A stretch of 64,000 bases of DNA. Origin: Taeniopygia guttata. Lineage: Eukaryota > Chordata > Aves > Passeriformes > Estrildidae. Positions 13,141-25,700 of this stretch are shown in pieces (positions within the stretch are counted from its first letter, which is position 1; each line of letters starts with the position of its first letter). The stretch spans positions 90,428,501 to 90,492,500 of the forward strand of contig NC_133024.1 in assembly GCF_048771995.1 (NCBI RefSeq). Reading direction: 5' to 3'. The notes beneath the pieces were generated by a model. That model was given only the letters and a program-made list of their open reading frames with translations, made no database searches and was not told the origin of the DNA. Position numbers and translations under genes: made by a program.

Positions 13141-14794
13141 AACCTGTCCTTCTTCAAACAGTTCTGCTCTTTGAAGGATTACCACCAACAGTTTTTTTTC
13201 ATTCTATTTATCCTGTTGGGTTTAGGGTTTTTTATTTCTTCGTGTGTTACTTCCAAGTCTCCAATCTGTTGTCTTGATATGCAAGACTTACCTTCACAGC
13301 TCACCTCTTCATTTCTTCTTACTTGGCCTCACTGAGAATGAGCTTTGACTTAGATTTTGGGAAGGAGAAGAATAAGGCTTATTAAAAATTTGGGAGTACT
13401 TTTGTTCGTACAGGAATGCCATATACCAATCCAACACAGGTAATTTTGTCAAGATAACTGCCAAGTAACATCTCGAATCAGACTTCCTGCATTGCCTGAG
13501 ATAAACATTTCCTCTTTGCGCATCAAGGAAGATGACCAAAAACCATCCTCGACAGCTGAAATAAGTATTGTCTCCATCACATTCAGTAGTAAGATTTGTT
13601 CCTCCTCCTGAGTAATCCAGCTGTACTACTTTTACCAAAACTTCTTCCTTTTGTTCTTTTTTTCATGCCTTCCAGTATTTTTCTAATTGTCAGTATTCTG
13701 AGTAAGTGTAGCTGTGCTGTTTAGGCACGATCAGTCAACTAAATAGCAACCATATTAACCCCTTCTCATCTTAACACATATTTCAATCCATTCAAACTAA
13801 TATATCTTTTGTCCCATTTTCCTTAGTCATATAGCATATTTCTACTAAAGCAACTAATGTGTAATGCAGTTCCTACATATCCACACCCAGATACTGTAGT
13901 CTCTTTGCTTATCTCTATTCCATAAAAGGTCTCAAAACACTTCTAGTACGAGCAAGCTCATTTTAAAAGTTATTTCAGTCTATTACCATTACTAAAATGC
14001 TGTGTGCCTTTTGAAAAAGGCATACAAGATGCCATGCTTTATCGATTTGTCTGTTTTTATATCCCATTTTTATACCATTCAAGAGGACTTAATTTGGCAA
14101 TACATTAAAATTCAGAGAAGAAGCAAGAAGAAAAAAGGGACAGAAGTATTTTCCTTGGCCTTTCATCATTCAGTGAAATAATATCAAAAAACCCTTTTCT
14201 TCTACAGCTTTCATTTTAAGGAATGATAAAAAATTTATTTCAATAAAGCTAGGATAGTTTTTAAATTTCATTACAGGTTTTGGCAACAGGCAGAGTGCAT
14301 CTCCAATCCCAGGGACTAAAAGGGAATCCTTGCATTTTTAATTCACCTCCCCATTCACTGCTCATTCCTATACTTTCCAGTAGCTCTCCACTGAAAAACT
14401 TTTAGTCTCTTCACCAGTTCCCAGGAGGACTAACAGCTCACCATCATCGTACAGCAATCCTGCTTCTCAAATGCTGCCCTAAGACAGCCCCTTCTTGGCC
14501 ACATGTTTCATGAACCATCCTGGCATCACCACCAGCTCATTACACCCAAGCACTCTGCATTCATCTCTCTGACACTACTAGACTGAGAATTCGAATGCCT
14601 AAAAGTTTGTTGCTCACATGAAGCATGTCTTTTGCTCAGTATTGACTTCTTTCAACACCCCTTTTCTATCATCATCACTTAACCCTTCTCACTGGCAAGC
14701 TGAGACACCTGTCTGAACACTGGTCTACATTAACTTCTTGAGCTCTGGAAATTACTAACAGCACGGCAATAATACAACCTGACTACTACAGTTC
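13141..14794. other. Intronic DNA, no identifiable gene
   Basis: AT-rich, with a minus-strand frame of 109 codons at 13,638-13,309 that I do not recognise. It lies just upstream, in element orientation, of the LINE relic and could be a more degraded 5' part of it, but I see no endonuclease motif. Confidence 0.5.
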
Positions 14795-14868
14795 AGCAGT
14801 GGATCTGGCAGTGTAAGCTCAATCACTGGACTCTGTAATCTTTTCCAGCCTAAATGATTCTATCATCT
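14795..14868 (+). mobile_element. CR1 LINE 3'-end fragment (short, diverged)
   Basis: The plus strand reads 'ggatctggcagtgtaagctc', then 'actggactctgtaatctttt' and 'ccagcctaaatgattctatc'. This corresponds to the CR1 3' UTR 'ggcagtgctgggtt..ttggactc.atgatctt..ccaacctaaatgattctatga'. About 75 bp survive, ending in the terminal repeat region at 14,868. Confidence 0.7.
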
Positions 14869-17800
14869 CACATCTTATCATAATAGTCCTGAGAAAACCA
14901 GACTTGGTTGAAACAAAACAGCAGACAAAGCTACCTACACTGACAGTAGGTGCTAACAAATGCCCAAAGTTCAGCAAGAATATGGCAGCTGGCAATCCTC
15001 ACTTAGGGTCTCAACCTGATTTTGGCTCAGATGCTGTCTGGGTGGGATACACTTTCTACATATTTAGATATATGCTTCCATTAAAAATGTTAGCACACAG
15101 CAAATTAAATGGCATTCCATATATTAACACATCAAATTGAACTACAGTGCAACCTTTACAGTCTGTTAGACATTTCTGATGTAGCTCACTAGCTGTCAAA
15201 GTCTGATGCCTTTTGTTGCCTCCTCTTGAAATGCCAAAGTTTCATAACCTGCAGCTATTCTGTCACTTCATCTGACTTTGTATATGAAATAAATGTAGTG
15301 GGCATCAGATCACTGAATTTGGCCTGCTTGAAGGGTGAAAAATTTTAAGTCACAGCTTAGGAACAAAGTAATATAATGTGGCAGCCTCTTATTAATAGCA
15401 TGAAAGGAAGTAGAGCATGGAATAGCTTTCTTATTACACCAAAAAATGACATATTAGATTACAGTATGCTCATTTTTTGTCAGATTATATAGTCATTGCT
15501 CCTAGAAGAACAGAGAATTAGAGTCTATATCTAGTTTTTTAAGCATGATCATTTTTCCAAGAGTTTGGAGACTTCTTGGTTTTATTGTTTTCAAAACCAT
15601 CATGACTAGCAAACCACTTTTAATAAATATGCTGTAAAACAGAAATAATTTTTTTACCCAGTTTTTCATTTTTGTTCTATTTCAACTCTCTTACAATTAG
15701 AATAAACACTAGAGGATCTAAAGGTAAAGAAAGAAAATCAAACAGAACCCTCAATCTCAAAATTAGAGGAGTTTCATTGCTATGCTGACACTGTTCAACC
15801 CTGCCAGTTTCTGCTTTGCTCAAAGCAATGTCTTCGCTCCTCTCTTCTATGGAAAAAACACCTTTGTAAGCATAGCTGGTGATACACACACTTCAGCATG
15901 CCCCAACACGTAAAACCTGCATGTGACCTAGTGAAATCATGAACAGCCACAAGAAAAAAAGTGAAGTCTGACTAGAACTATCTAAAAGGTGAGTAAAGCC
16001 AGAGACTGCTCACCAGCCCTGTGAGTACCACTCACAGTACCCACACAGAAGAAGCAGAGGACTGCTCTCCCATCCAGCGCAGACTCCTTTACTGTAGGCA
16101 CAACAATCAAAACAACAAATAAGATGACTCAGGTGCTCACCTAGCCATGAGGTGTCTTAAGGAAATCCAAAAGCCCAAAAATATGCTGCTCCCCCAAGTA
16201 AAAACAGCTAAAAAGTAGTAGCTTGAATTTGCTTTCATTTGTTAGTTAAGATCAACTACCTGATTTTGAAGAAGGGAAAACTTAGTTAGTTTCCATACAA
16301 GCATTCTCTGCTTTCACCAGTTTTTTCTCACATGACGTTACAAGCAAGCTGTGCATTACCTTCTCACCAGCCACAAGAGGTATCACATGCAGGTTTCTGA
16401 GTACAGTTGAAGAAGACAGACAGGGTGTGAGATTAGAGTGGTGTAGTAACTTTGATACATTGATGCAAGTGCAGTAAGCAGACTACCACCATCACTTACT
16501 TTTGCAAACCTCGGGAGTCAAAGTTAGACATCCTATGCCTAAACTGCGTTACTTGCCTGAGCCTTTGAAAGAAAGTGACAGTAGTAAACATGAGAAATGA
16601 GGATACTTGCAGCTGATCTGAAATCTCAGCCCAAACATACTAAGTAATTTTGCAACATTAGGCAAAGATACGTCTTTTCTTAACTTGTTTTCTAAGTACA
16701 GACTTCTCAAAGCCAACATATGGATAATTACTGAATGGAAATCAGGTAGGGAGAAAGTGGTAGCAGGCAAATAATTGCACAGTACTTTCACTGCCACCAG
16801 AGCTCCACCCACCCTGCAGCACACCCAGCCACTTCTACCAGTCCTCTCCATAGACAGACCACCTGCTGCTGCCCTGCACAACAGATGGTGCTGAAAGATT
16901 AAAACCTCCACTTTAGGTTAGCAGTTCTATCAGAAAGCCTAGTCTTACTGAGCATTCACTAGACAAATTCTAGTTTTCACTGTCACCACTAGGTTTGAGG
17001 AGCCCTGGCTAGGTTGTTTATCCTATCTAGGACTCTCTGTACACACTGCATATGAAAGAAATTCCTCTAGCTCAACCAGATCCGGAAACAGAGAAAGCAA
17101 TTCACTAGCATTTACTTCCTTGCTACATCATCAAGCATGCCCAGTACTGACCTAGCTAATCTCCCATGGCCAAAATTACAAGAATTCTTGAGTATATTAA
17201 ATGGTTTACATATTGAACTGGGGTGGGGCACCAATTGCCTGTTTCCACAAAGCTGTAATTCATCTGATATTAACTGTATGCATAATGGCTGGTCCTCCTA
17301 CAAACCCAGCATGAACAGCTAAATAGCTGCCTTCTTACAATTTAGACTATGAACTTTGATACAGTGAGAACCCCAAAATAAAGATTAATGATCTCGTTTT
17401 GTAACAAAATTACAATTGCTACCTAAATACCTAACAATTTTATTCTTGTAGTTACTCTAGTCTTCAAGGTCTCTTAGGAAAGTAAAGGCATGCTATTATA
17501 GTTGCATTTTCAGCTCTAAGATGCCCAGATGACCTGATGTAACAACTCAATCTTTGCTTTTGCCATTTACTCTCAAGATTTAAACCAGTATAAATCTGTT
17601 CTTGAGAAATATAACCTTCATGCTAGACCCCATAGAACATCCTTCCTTCATTTGTCTTAGACTAAAAAAATAAAACAAAATTTAAGAACAACTCAGATAC
17701 AGACCCAAAAATTTCAAAGAACAAATGTTTACTTGCCACTGGGAGATGGTTGTCAAGTTCCACTTTCCCAGTAACAGACCTAATGACTGGAGAAATGAGA

Positions 17801-20800
17801 CAACACTTTTCCCTTGAAGCAGACTCAGCCAGTGTATAACACCAGTTAAAAGGCAGGATGCTTCACAGACAGACAGCACTGCTGCTAGAGAACACAAAGA
17901 CGAGGCCATTCTATAGGACATTAGAAAGCTGTCTCAGTAATGGAGAGAGTGAAGCTGCTTTCCACAATGCCTAACAGCAGTATATAGGATGCTTTACAAT
18001 ATGAAAGATTCAAACATGCACACACAAAAAGCAGACATTACATCAGAGGCACATCCTGAAATCTCAAGAGTAAAAAGGGATTTTTTTCTTTTTAAATACA
18101 CAGAAGTAGGGTAATATGTACCTGTACCATCACAATACATTTTGAGGGATTAAAACATGGAGGCTTTTTTCATAAGTGAAATAAAGGGCAGTAACTTCCA
18201 AGAAAATTACCAAAGCTCCATTCTAAGCTCAAATAATTTATTTAATCATACTTCAGCAACTTTACACCTCTTACTAAATGACATAGTTGTTCACAATGCA
18301 ATCAGATTCAGAAAATAAAAAGGAGTGGAAACCTTGTATTGATTTTAGAAAATATTTTCTTTATGCAGGCAACACTTCCTTCCTTCCTCATTTATATCCA
18401 TCTCTACTGCAGCAATATCAGTCCAAGAATCACATTACTCCAGGTCATCAATGTTATAAATATGGCACTGTAGGAAGGAGTCATTACTATCTGAGCAGTT
18501 GCTTCTACTGATTGGGCTTTTATCATATATCGCTGTAGTAGTAGAGGAGTCTAATGTTAGCACTGCGGTAAATGGCAATATTGCTAATCAAGAGAACAAA
18601 ACACACTTTACATCAGGGAGGCATCCTTCAAACTAACTGTGCTGCAATGGGAGCCTTCAGGGACTTCTGCGAAACAACCAGAAAAACAATCTTTACTTCA
18701 CTTAGTTTCTCACACTTCCTGATGCCCCAATTACTCTCCTGACTCCTCAGTTTCAGAAAGAGTTCCCTTCATGTGGTGAACAGGACCTCTCACTAAGGGT
18801 CCTAACAAACAACCCATGACACTGGGCATTCTCTCAGATTTAATTCTTAAATGTCAACTTAAGATGATTAACATTGACAAGTATTTAATTCTTCCAACAT
18901 TTTAAATTGGTGAAGTATGAAATTGAAGTCAAAGACCATGACATGATATGCTCTGATAAATTACTCTTTTGCACCATTTTTAATGTTTGGCTCCCTCCCT
19001 GTTCCCTTCCATATTCAAGTCTTCACTTACCTACTACTTTTCCACAACAACTGTTTTTATTATATCAGAACTGCTAAATGCATGACCCACATTAGAACAC
19101 AGAAAGCACAGAGTTCTCAAGGACAACACAAGCCTGCATGCATCTGCAACTAGTCAAAGAAAAATATTCAAGAGTACCAAGACATACAAGAAAAGCATTT
19201 GTTAAATGGACAATACTGTTTTTAGCTTGAAAGCATGGCTTCCTGATTAGTAACCATTTTTGAACAATCTACTTTATTATCCTTCCTCTAGGACACTTTT
19301 TTAAATCAGAAAGCTATCTAAGCTGGTAACTTTAATTCCTTGAAATAAGAAGAGGGGAAACATAGCAAGAACACTACTTTATTTCACTGTATTTTTCTTA
19401 CCATCTCCTTACACAAGAAAACCCATAAAAACCCACACTAACAAAAATCACAAACAATCAGACAAAAAAAACAACAAACACCCAACAAAAAAATCCCAAA
19501 GGTTCCACTGAAAGAAGAGCATATTCTGAAGTTCTTCTACATATAAGTAGAAAAACTAGTGGGATTTATGTTTGGCTCAATATCATGAGTGTTTCAACAC
19601 TTCATTCTCTACAAGCAAACTCATGTTGGCAATTTGAAGAATCACAAGCATACACAGTTATGTTTTGACAAAAACAATCCACTTAAGACCTTAAGTCAGA
19701 TAATTTCTGCTTAATTCTGCTGTTAGTTTACCAGGTGATAAATAGGCTTTGAGGCAGTCCTGACCAGAAAGGCTCCTCCAGAAGAGACAGGCTTTGCCTC
19801 CAAACTGGAGGAAATAACAAGCCTTCCTACAAAAGCACCAAGCTAATAGAGAGGCTTAAAGCCAGGGAGAGGTATCAAAATTCAGACAAGAAAGGACAGC
19901 AGAGAACTGCAAGCATTTGCCTATAAAAGACTCTTGAGCACAAAACCCAGGAAAGAAACAGGTTCCTCAGAAGCACAGACACAGAAGCAGAAAAACCCAA
20001 ATGTAGATTTAACCAGACGCAAGTGAGAAACTGGCTGTTTCTTTTGTAAAAGCCATTTACTTTTTCTGCAGTAGACATGGGAAGCAACATTAAAAAAATG
20101 CATGCAAAACAAAACCAAATATTTTAGCACTTGGGAAATTGAGAAATTATTTCAGAGCAAAACTGGTGAATTCAAATAAGAGAAATGGAAAGGGCTACTG
20201 AGAAGAGGAATATGGAGACTTTGAACATCTGACATTTCATTTTCTCCTCTGAACACCTACATCCTTGGTATCGACAATATGCAATTTGTTTCCACAAGGA
20301 GTTTTATATGTTTGTATAAACATACATGAACTCTCAGCATACAATTACATCTTTACTGCCCCAAAAGGAATCAGCTTAAAATAAATTCTCAAGTCTAACG
20401 CATAGAATGTTTTGGAACACAAAAAGCCCATTAACTGTCTCCAGGTCCACTAGTATTAACATGCACACCATCTACTAGCATGTCTTTCATGAAAGATACA
20501 GCATGCACAACAACTGCAGAAAGTTAACTCACAGGCTCTACTTCAACCCCCACCAAAGATATCAAGACATTTTAAAGCAAACCACAGTAGATTTAAGCCA
20601 AACACAACTGATTTAAAACCCCCAATCATTAAAGCCTTTTTAATGTTGCAACAGCATATTTGATAACATTTATAAATGTTTAAAGATTTATAATGACCAC
20701 CTTATACACTAAAATTAAAAAATAAATCTCTCAATAGCAAGGGTTTACTCTATCTTGCCCAAACTAAAATAACATGCTCAGAAAACAGAATAATCAGTTA

Positions 20801-22750
20801 TCAAAATTTTCAGAGCACAAATATGTTTGTGCCTTGAACTACTATTTTGAAAGCTCACCTTTTACAGAAGTGGAAAACAGCTAGCCAGATATAAGCACAC
20901 ACTAAGGGCTTCAGAATGGCTTACTTTAACAGAAAACAGAGGAAGAGAGCTGAACTGCAAAACCACTGAGATGCAATATAAAAGCAGAAACTTGAGTTTT
21001 TTATGGAGCTTAACTTCCATGGGTTTTACTTTGAATCTCCTCATTTGCAAAGAAATGTGTTTGGATAATTTATATTCAAAGTTACAAAACATACTTATGT
21101 GTTTTTAAATATAACAATGTGTTTTCACTCCAGATACACTCAAACTTATAAAAAACAACTTAGTTTCTTGTTTGGAGCATAATAAGCAAAAAATAAAATT
21201 AATAATCTGAAGTAAAAAAAATCCCAACATCAAAAGTAAACTGCAAATTTGAGGTATGTTAAAAAGCACATTTGAGCTTTTCACTTTAAAGAAGTATTAT
21301 TCCTCTCATGTACAGCCCTTATTTGTTTGCCAGGCAATCTTGCTCATTCTTTTTTTTTTTAATGCTCTAAAAACTACAGGAGCTTCTCACCAGATCAGCA
21401 TTGCATTTAAAGTTCTGCAGTGAGCTGGGTAAAGGCCATCTCAATGCATGTCTCCCATCATTAGCACAAACTCAGTTTTGAAATAAATATTTATTATCCC
21501 TGAAAAGAGCTGTGGTCCCCAGGGAAAACAAACAAAAAACCCAACAACCAAATATTCACAATGAAACCAAACACCTGTGAAAATGATAATGCTGAAAGAA
21601 AGCCCACTCTTTCCAGAGAGCTAACTCCTCCAATAGTGGGTCCTTAGTGTGAAAACCCAGTATGCCCCCACTTCAGAATCTTCAGAAATTTGCACATTTA
21701 TCCTCCATTTTAACATTCCTCATTCCACAAATCAGAAATCAAACAGTGACAGTGAGGGAGGGGAGAAGGGACAGATACAGGGTGTCTCAACTGACTAAAC
21801 ACTAAAGGACTTGCACTTGAAGCTTTATGTCTCAGCCTGAAGGGATACCCACACACTGGTTTCTTTTTTTCCCTGTGTAACAGCTTCAGTCTCCTTTACC
21901 TTCAACAAGTCACTACTTCTTTTCACTTCTTCCCCGATCACTTTTGCATTTTAACAAAGAGGAATGAATACTTCTTGCATGTTTCCTTAGATGCTCAAAG
22001 CATCAACCACACTGACTTCACTTCCTTTCCTCTTACACTGAAGTTACAGATACACCAATAATAATTTCTCTTATAATACTAGTAAAACACAAGGGAAATT
22101 CCTGTTCCCATGAGAGTTGATAGACATGTCTGCCATCTTAAATAATTTTTTAGCACAAGTGACAGTTCCATTATTAAGACTTTCAAACAAACAGTTCATG
22201 CTTTTCAGATAAAGGGTCAGAAAGCAAGATCTCAAAAAACTGAGTTAGCTGAAGTATGGAATGACAGGAGAATTTCTATCATCCAACCTGTAGTACAGCT
22301 ACAGCCTGTACCCTCACAGCCACAAAAGTAGGATCACTTAGGTTTTTATCATGCTTAAAACCCACCCACATCATTTATGTCTTAACTAAACTGAGACCTT
22401 TACTCCTCCCATCTACACATAATAAAGCAAACAAACCATATCTCCTTATGTTCAGCATTTCATAAATAATTTAAAATGGCAATTTCACTTCCTTTAGTCA
22501 GAACTTAGCCCACTGAGAACAAGAAATCTTTACTATTCTTATTAAATATTTACTATATGGCTGTTCTGGCATCCTTACAAAAACCTCTGCATACAAATGT
22601 TATGCATTAGAAAAATACAAAGCATTTAAACATTTAAAAGATGCTGGCAAGTGCACAGTAGCTGGGAAATGCAAACAAAGCTGGCAGCCTAACTTTCACT
22701 GCTGATTCTTTCCAGGACAAAAAGCAGCCTCGTGAGACAGCTTAACCCTT
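14869..22750. other. Intronic DNA, no identifiable gene
   Basis: AT-rich intron with only short chance frames (at most 120 codons, on the minus strand at 16,911-16,549). I see no LINE 3' ends, simple arrays or RNA genes in it. Confidence 0.55.
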
Positions 22751-22787
22751 TGCTTTAAGGTCAACATGCATTGTTGACCTTAAAGCA
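22751..22787. repeat. Perfect 16-bp inverted repeat with 5-nt loop
   Basis: 'tgctttaaggtcaaca' is followed by loop 'tgcat' and its exact complement 'tgttgaccttaaagca'. Perfect arms of this length with so short a loop are not expected by chance in 64 kb. Each arm contains AGGTCA, the nuclear-receptor half-site, preceded by TTTA, so two half-sites face each other across 11 bases. The hairpin is short for a miRNA precursor. Confidence 0.92.
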
Positions 22788-25700
22788 GTTTTTCACAAAA
22801 TGGACATTTCTCATTGTTTGAAAAAAAAAAAAATTAAGAAAACATTCCTAGTGAAGCAATAAGACAGCCAAAGCTTTTCCAAGCTTTCCACTGGTGTATA
22901 TTACAAACCTTGAAAGGTCACAAGTGTTTACCAACTCCATGCATGCAATGAAAGCATGCCAGCAACAGTTCTATGTTCAGAGTAGCAAACCTAACAATCC
23001 GAACTAGGTGTGTTACATCTACAAAAAAAAACTCAAGATGAAGAATGCAGGAGCCTTAACGTAACACTTTCCTCAATAGTCCATCCCCTGTCACCCAAGG
23101 AAGGTTTCAGCTTACACTGAATCTGTTTTTTCACCATTGCCTTGGTCATAGTCATGCAGCTATCTGTCAAGGCAACAGGCACACAGAACAATAATCAGAC
23201 TCAGCAATCCCACTGCGACTTCCAGATACTTTGCAATCAAGGAGATGCGTCTTGCACTGCAGCAATAACCACAATTCCTGGGGTTTGGCAGGCCTCAGCA
23301 CACACTGCAATGCAACCATTCTTCCCTGTGAGTCTCTAGTAAGAGGCCAAAGGAACATGCTTCCCTCAGGCTCTTGCTGTCTCTATAAAACTGCTACCAG
23401 ACAGCTTTGTGTATCACTGCTCTGGCAAACCATGTGCCTGTAACAACAAGCTTCTAGATTTTATTTGAAGTGACCCAATATCAACCAGTATCCTCACAAA
23501 AGCTTCCCAGCCTAAGCACCAGATCATTATTTAGATAACCCAAAATGTAAACCAGCCTGGACAGACCAAAATAATGGTGGTTGGGAACATTTTCAGGTGT
23601 TTCTCCCAGGTACAGTACTTGTTTCACAGCTAGGAGGCCAGTCAAAGTTCCAAAGCCTCAAGACAGCAAGGCACCTATTCCAACTCCTCCTTGTAACAAG
23701 CAGCCAGGCTGCAACACTGACCGTCCTGCAATCCATTTCTCTGAGGGCACAAGGTGAACACCCTAACATTTCCCCTTTGTACAAAATGAAGTAGCCCTGA
23801 GCTACCATAAGCCCACTGTGCTCAGCACCAGCTTTCAATCCTCTTTTGCTGCCAGGCTGAATTGCCACTTTCAAATGCATCAATCAGATACACACTAAAT
23901 TAGGAACCGCACTTCTTCCTAGCACAGCCTGCCAAGACAGCTGCAGCACTGTTTTCTATACTAATGACTTCGAAGGCACTAAAATAAAGTTCTGGCACTG
24001 ATGTCCACTAAAGAAGGTACTCCTGTCATTACTGGAGATAGCTATCATTGTGTTTTTCTTTATAGTGGAAGAGTGTCATGCAAAAATATATTTAGTAACC
24101 TAGTGTGGCATAATCCTTTCAGTCATACATTTCAGCTCAGTTTGAGGGAGATAACAAAAGCAGGCTTTGTTGGCTGTAGTTTTCCAAACGCCCAAAGCAG
24201 TGGGATCTTCAAAGGGTCAACTTATCCTTCCAGTGTAAGGCCCCACAGTGCAGCAGCTGATCCGGTCAGCCGGGGATCAGATGACCCAGAGCAGACTGTG
24301 GAAAGGGGAGGCCATGAGCACTCATCTGGAGTTCACTGCGCTCCTTCCTCTAACGTCTCAACAGGGATGCATACAAGGAGACAGACAAGGTGGGCAAAGA
24401 ACTGCAGAGAGACCCTCCTGGCACAATCTGGGCTCAAGGAGGATAATAACTGTAGAACAATGAACCAGGAAATCTGAGCAGAAAAAGACCTTCAAGAAAG
24501 CCTTTACAGAAGAAACAGGAACCATAGTAAAATTACCTGAGGCAGCCCCAAAGGGAAATTGAGCTACTACACTAGGATGCATCTGGACAAAGATTAATTC
24601 ATTATTTTGACACAGTGCATGGAGAAACAGCATCCTGAACCATCTGCAGAGGAAGGAAAACTGGACAAACAGAGATTTAGCAAGCCAAGTGAGACTGTTA
24701 GATGCCCTCCAGACAAGGGTTGCATACTTTCCGGGATCTAGTCTGAGCTTAGGCTCAGAATTAACCCTTTTCAGGAATGCCTCCAGTATTTTAAAGGTTA
24801 ATGGAAACATCCATGAACACTGCAAAATAAGACCAGATGTTTTAACACATTTGCTAATAAAAATCAACATTCTTAGCAAAAACTGTTCTATATAAATGGA
24901 TGGTACTGGGGTCAGCCTTTCCAAAGGAATATCATTAATTCTTCCAAAGTCTACTTCCAAAGAGAGGAAGAAAAACCTTGTTCCTGGAATAGTCTATCAG
25001 AACTTTCAGATCCTCTTTTAGAACGTGCCTCCTAAGAGTGCATCCCAATTTAAAGCACTTAGCAGGAGCAGGTAGAGTCACTTTGCCTTTTTTTTTTTTT
25101 AAGAGTAAACCCAATCAGAAGCAGGAAAGCTGGTTCAATTTGCCAATTTAGTGGTCAAGTTCTAAATAAAAGTTCAATCAAGCTTCAACTGACCACATAA
25201 GTGGAGAACAGGGAAGTATTTATAGCCTGCTCTCCGTCAGCCACCAGCTCAGAAACCACAGAAGGACACATTACAACACGTGACTTCAAGCACATGATAT
25301 CATGTCAGGATGCTCAAGTTTCTCTTTCAGTCAAGGACTCCCACTCTTCCATGGAATATTCTTTTACCATTCTTCTCTCTAATATTTTAAAACAGGCATA
25401 GAAACCCATTGCATTAACCCAAATTATTTTAAAAGAGTATGTCAACTGCACTGAGATCAAGGAGGTTTTACTTTCATACTTTCCTTCCTAACAGTCAAAT
25501 ACTCTTCACCACCTCTTCCTCAATTTAAGGCCCGAGATCCTTTCCAAAACTTGTAATCTCTTAAACCAGGAAGAAGTAATCCAAGAACAGCTTACTGCTA
25601 CATGCCCATTACCATGATCCAATATTTCTTCTATATTAATGGCATGCATAACTAACTCCATAACAAGGTCTAGAGCTGATGCTATTTTCTATCTTCTTTT

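Noticed and set aside
22751..22787. miRNA precursor at the perfect hairpin
   Set aside because: The stem is only about 16-17 bp; precursors usually need about 22 bp or more of imperfect stem with a larger loop.
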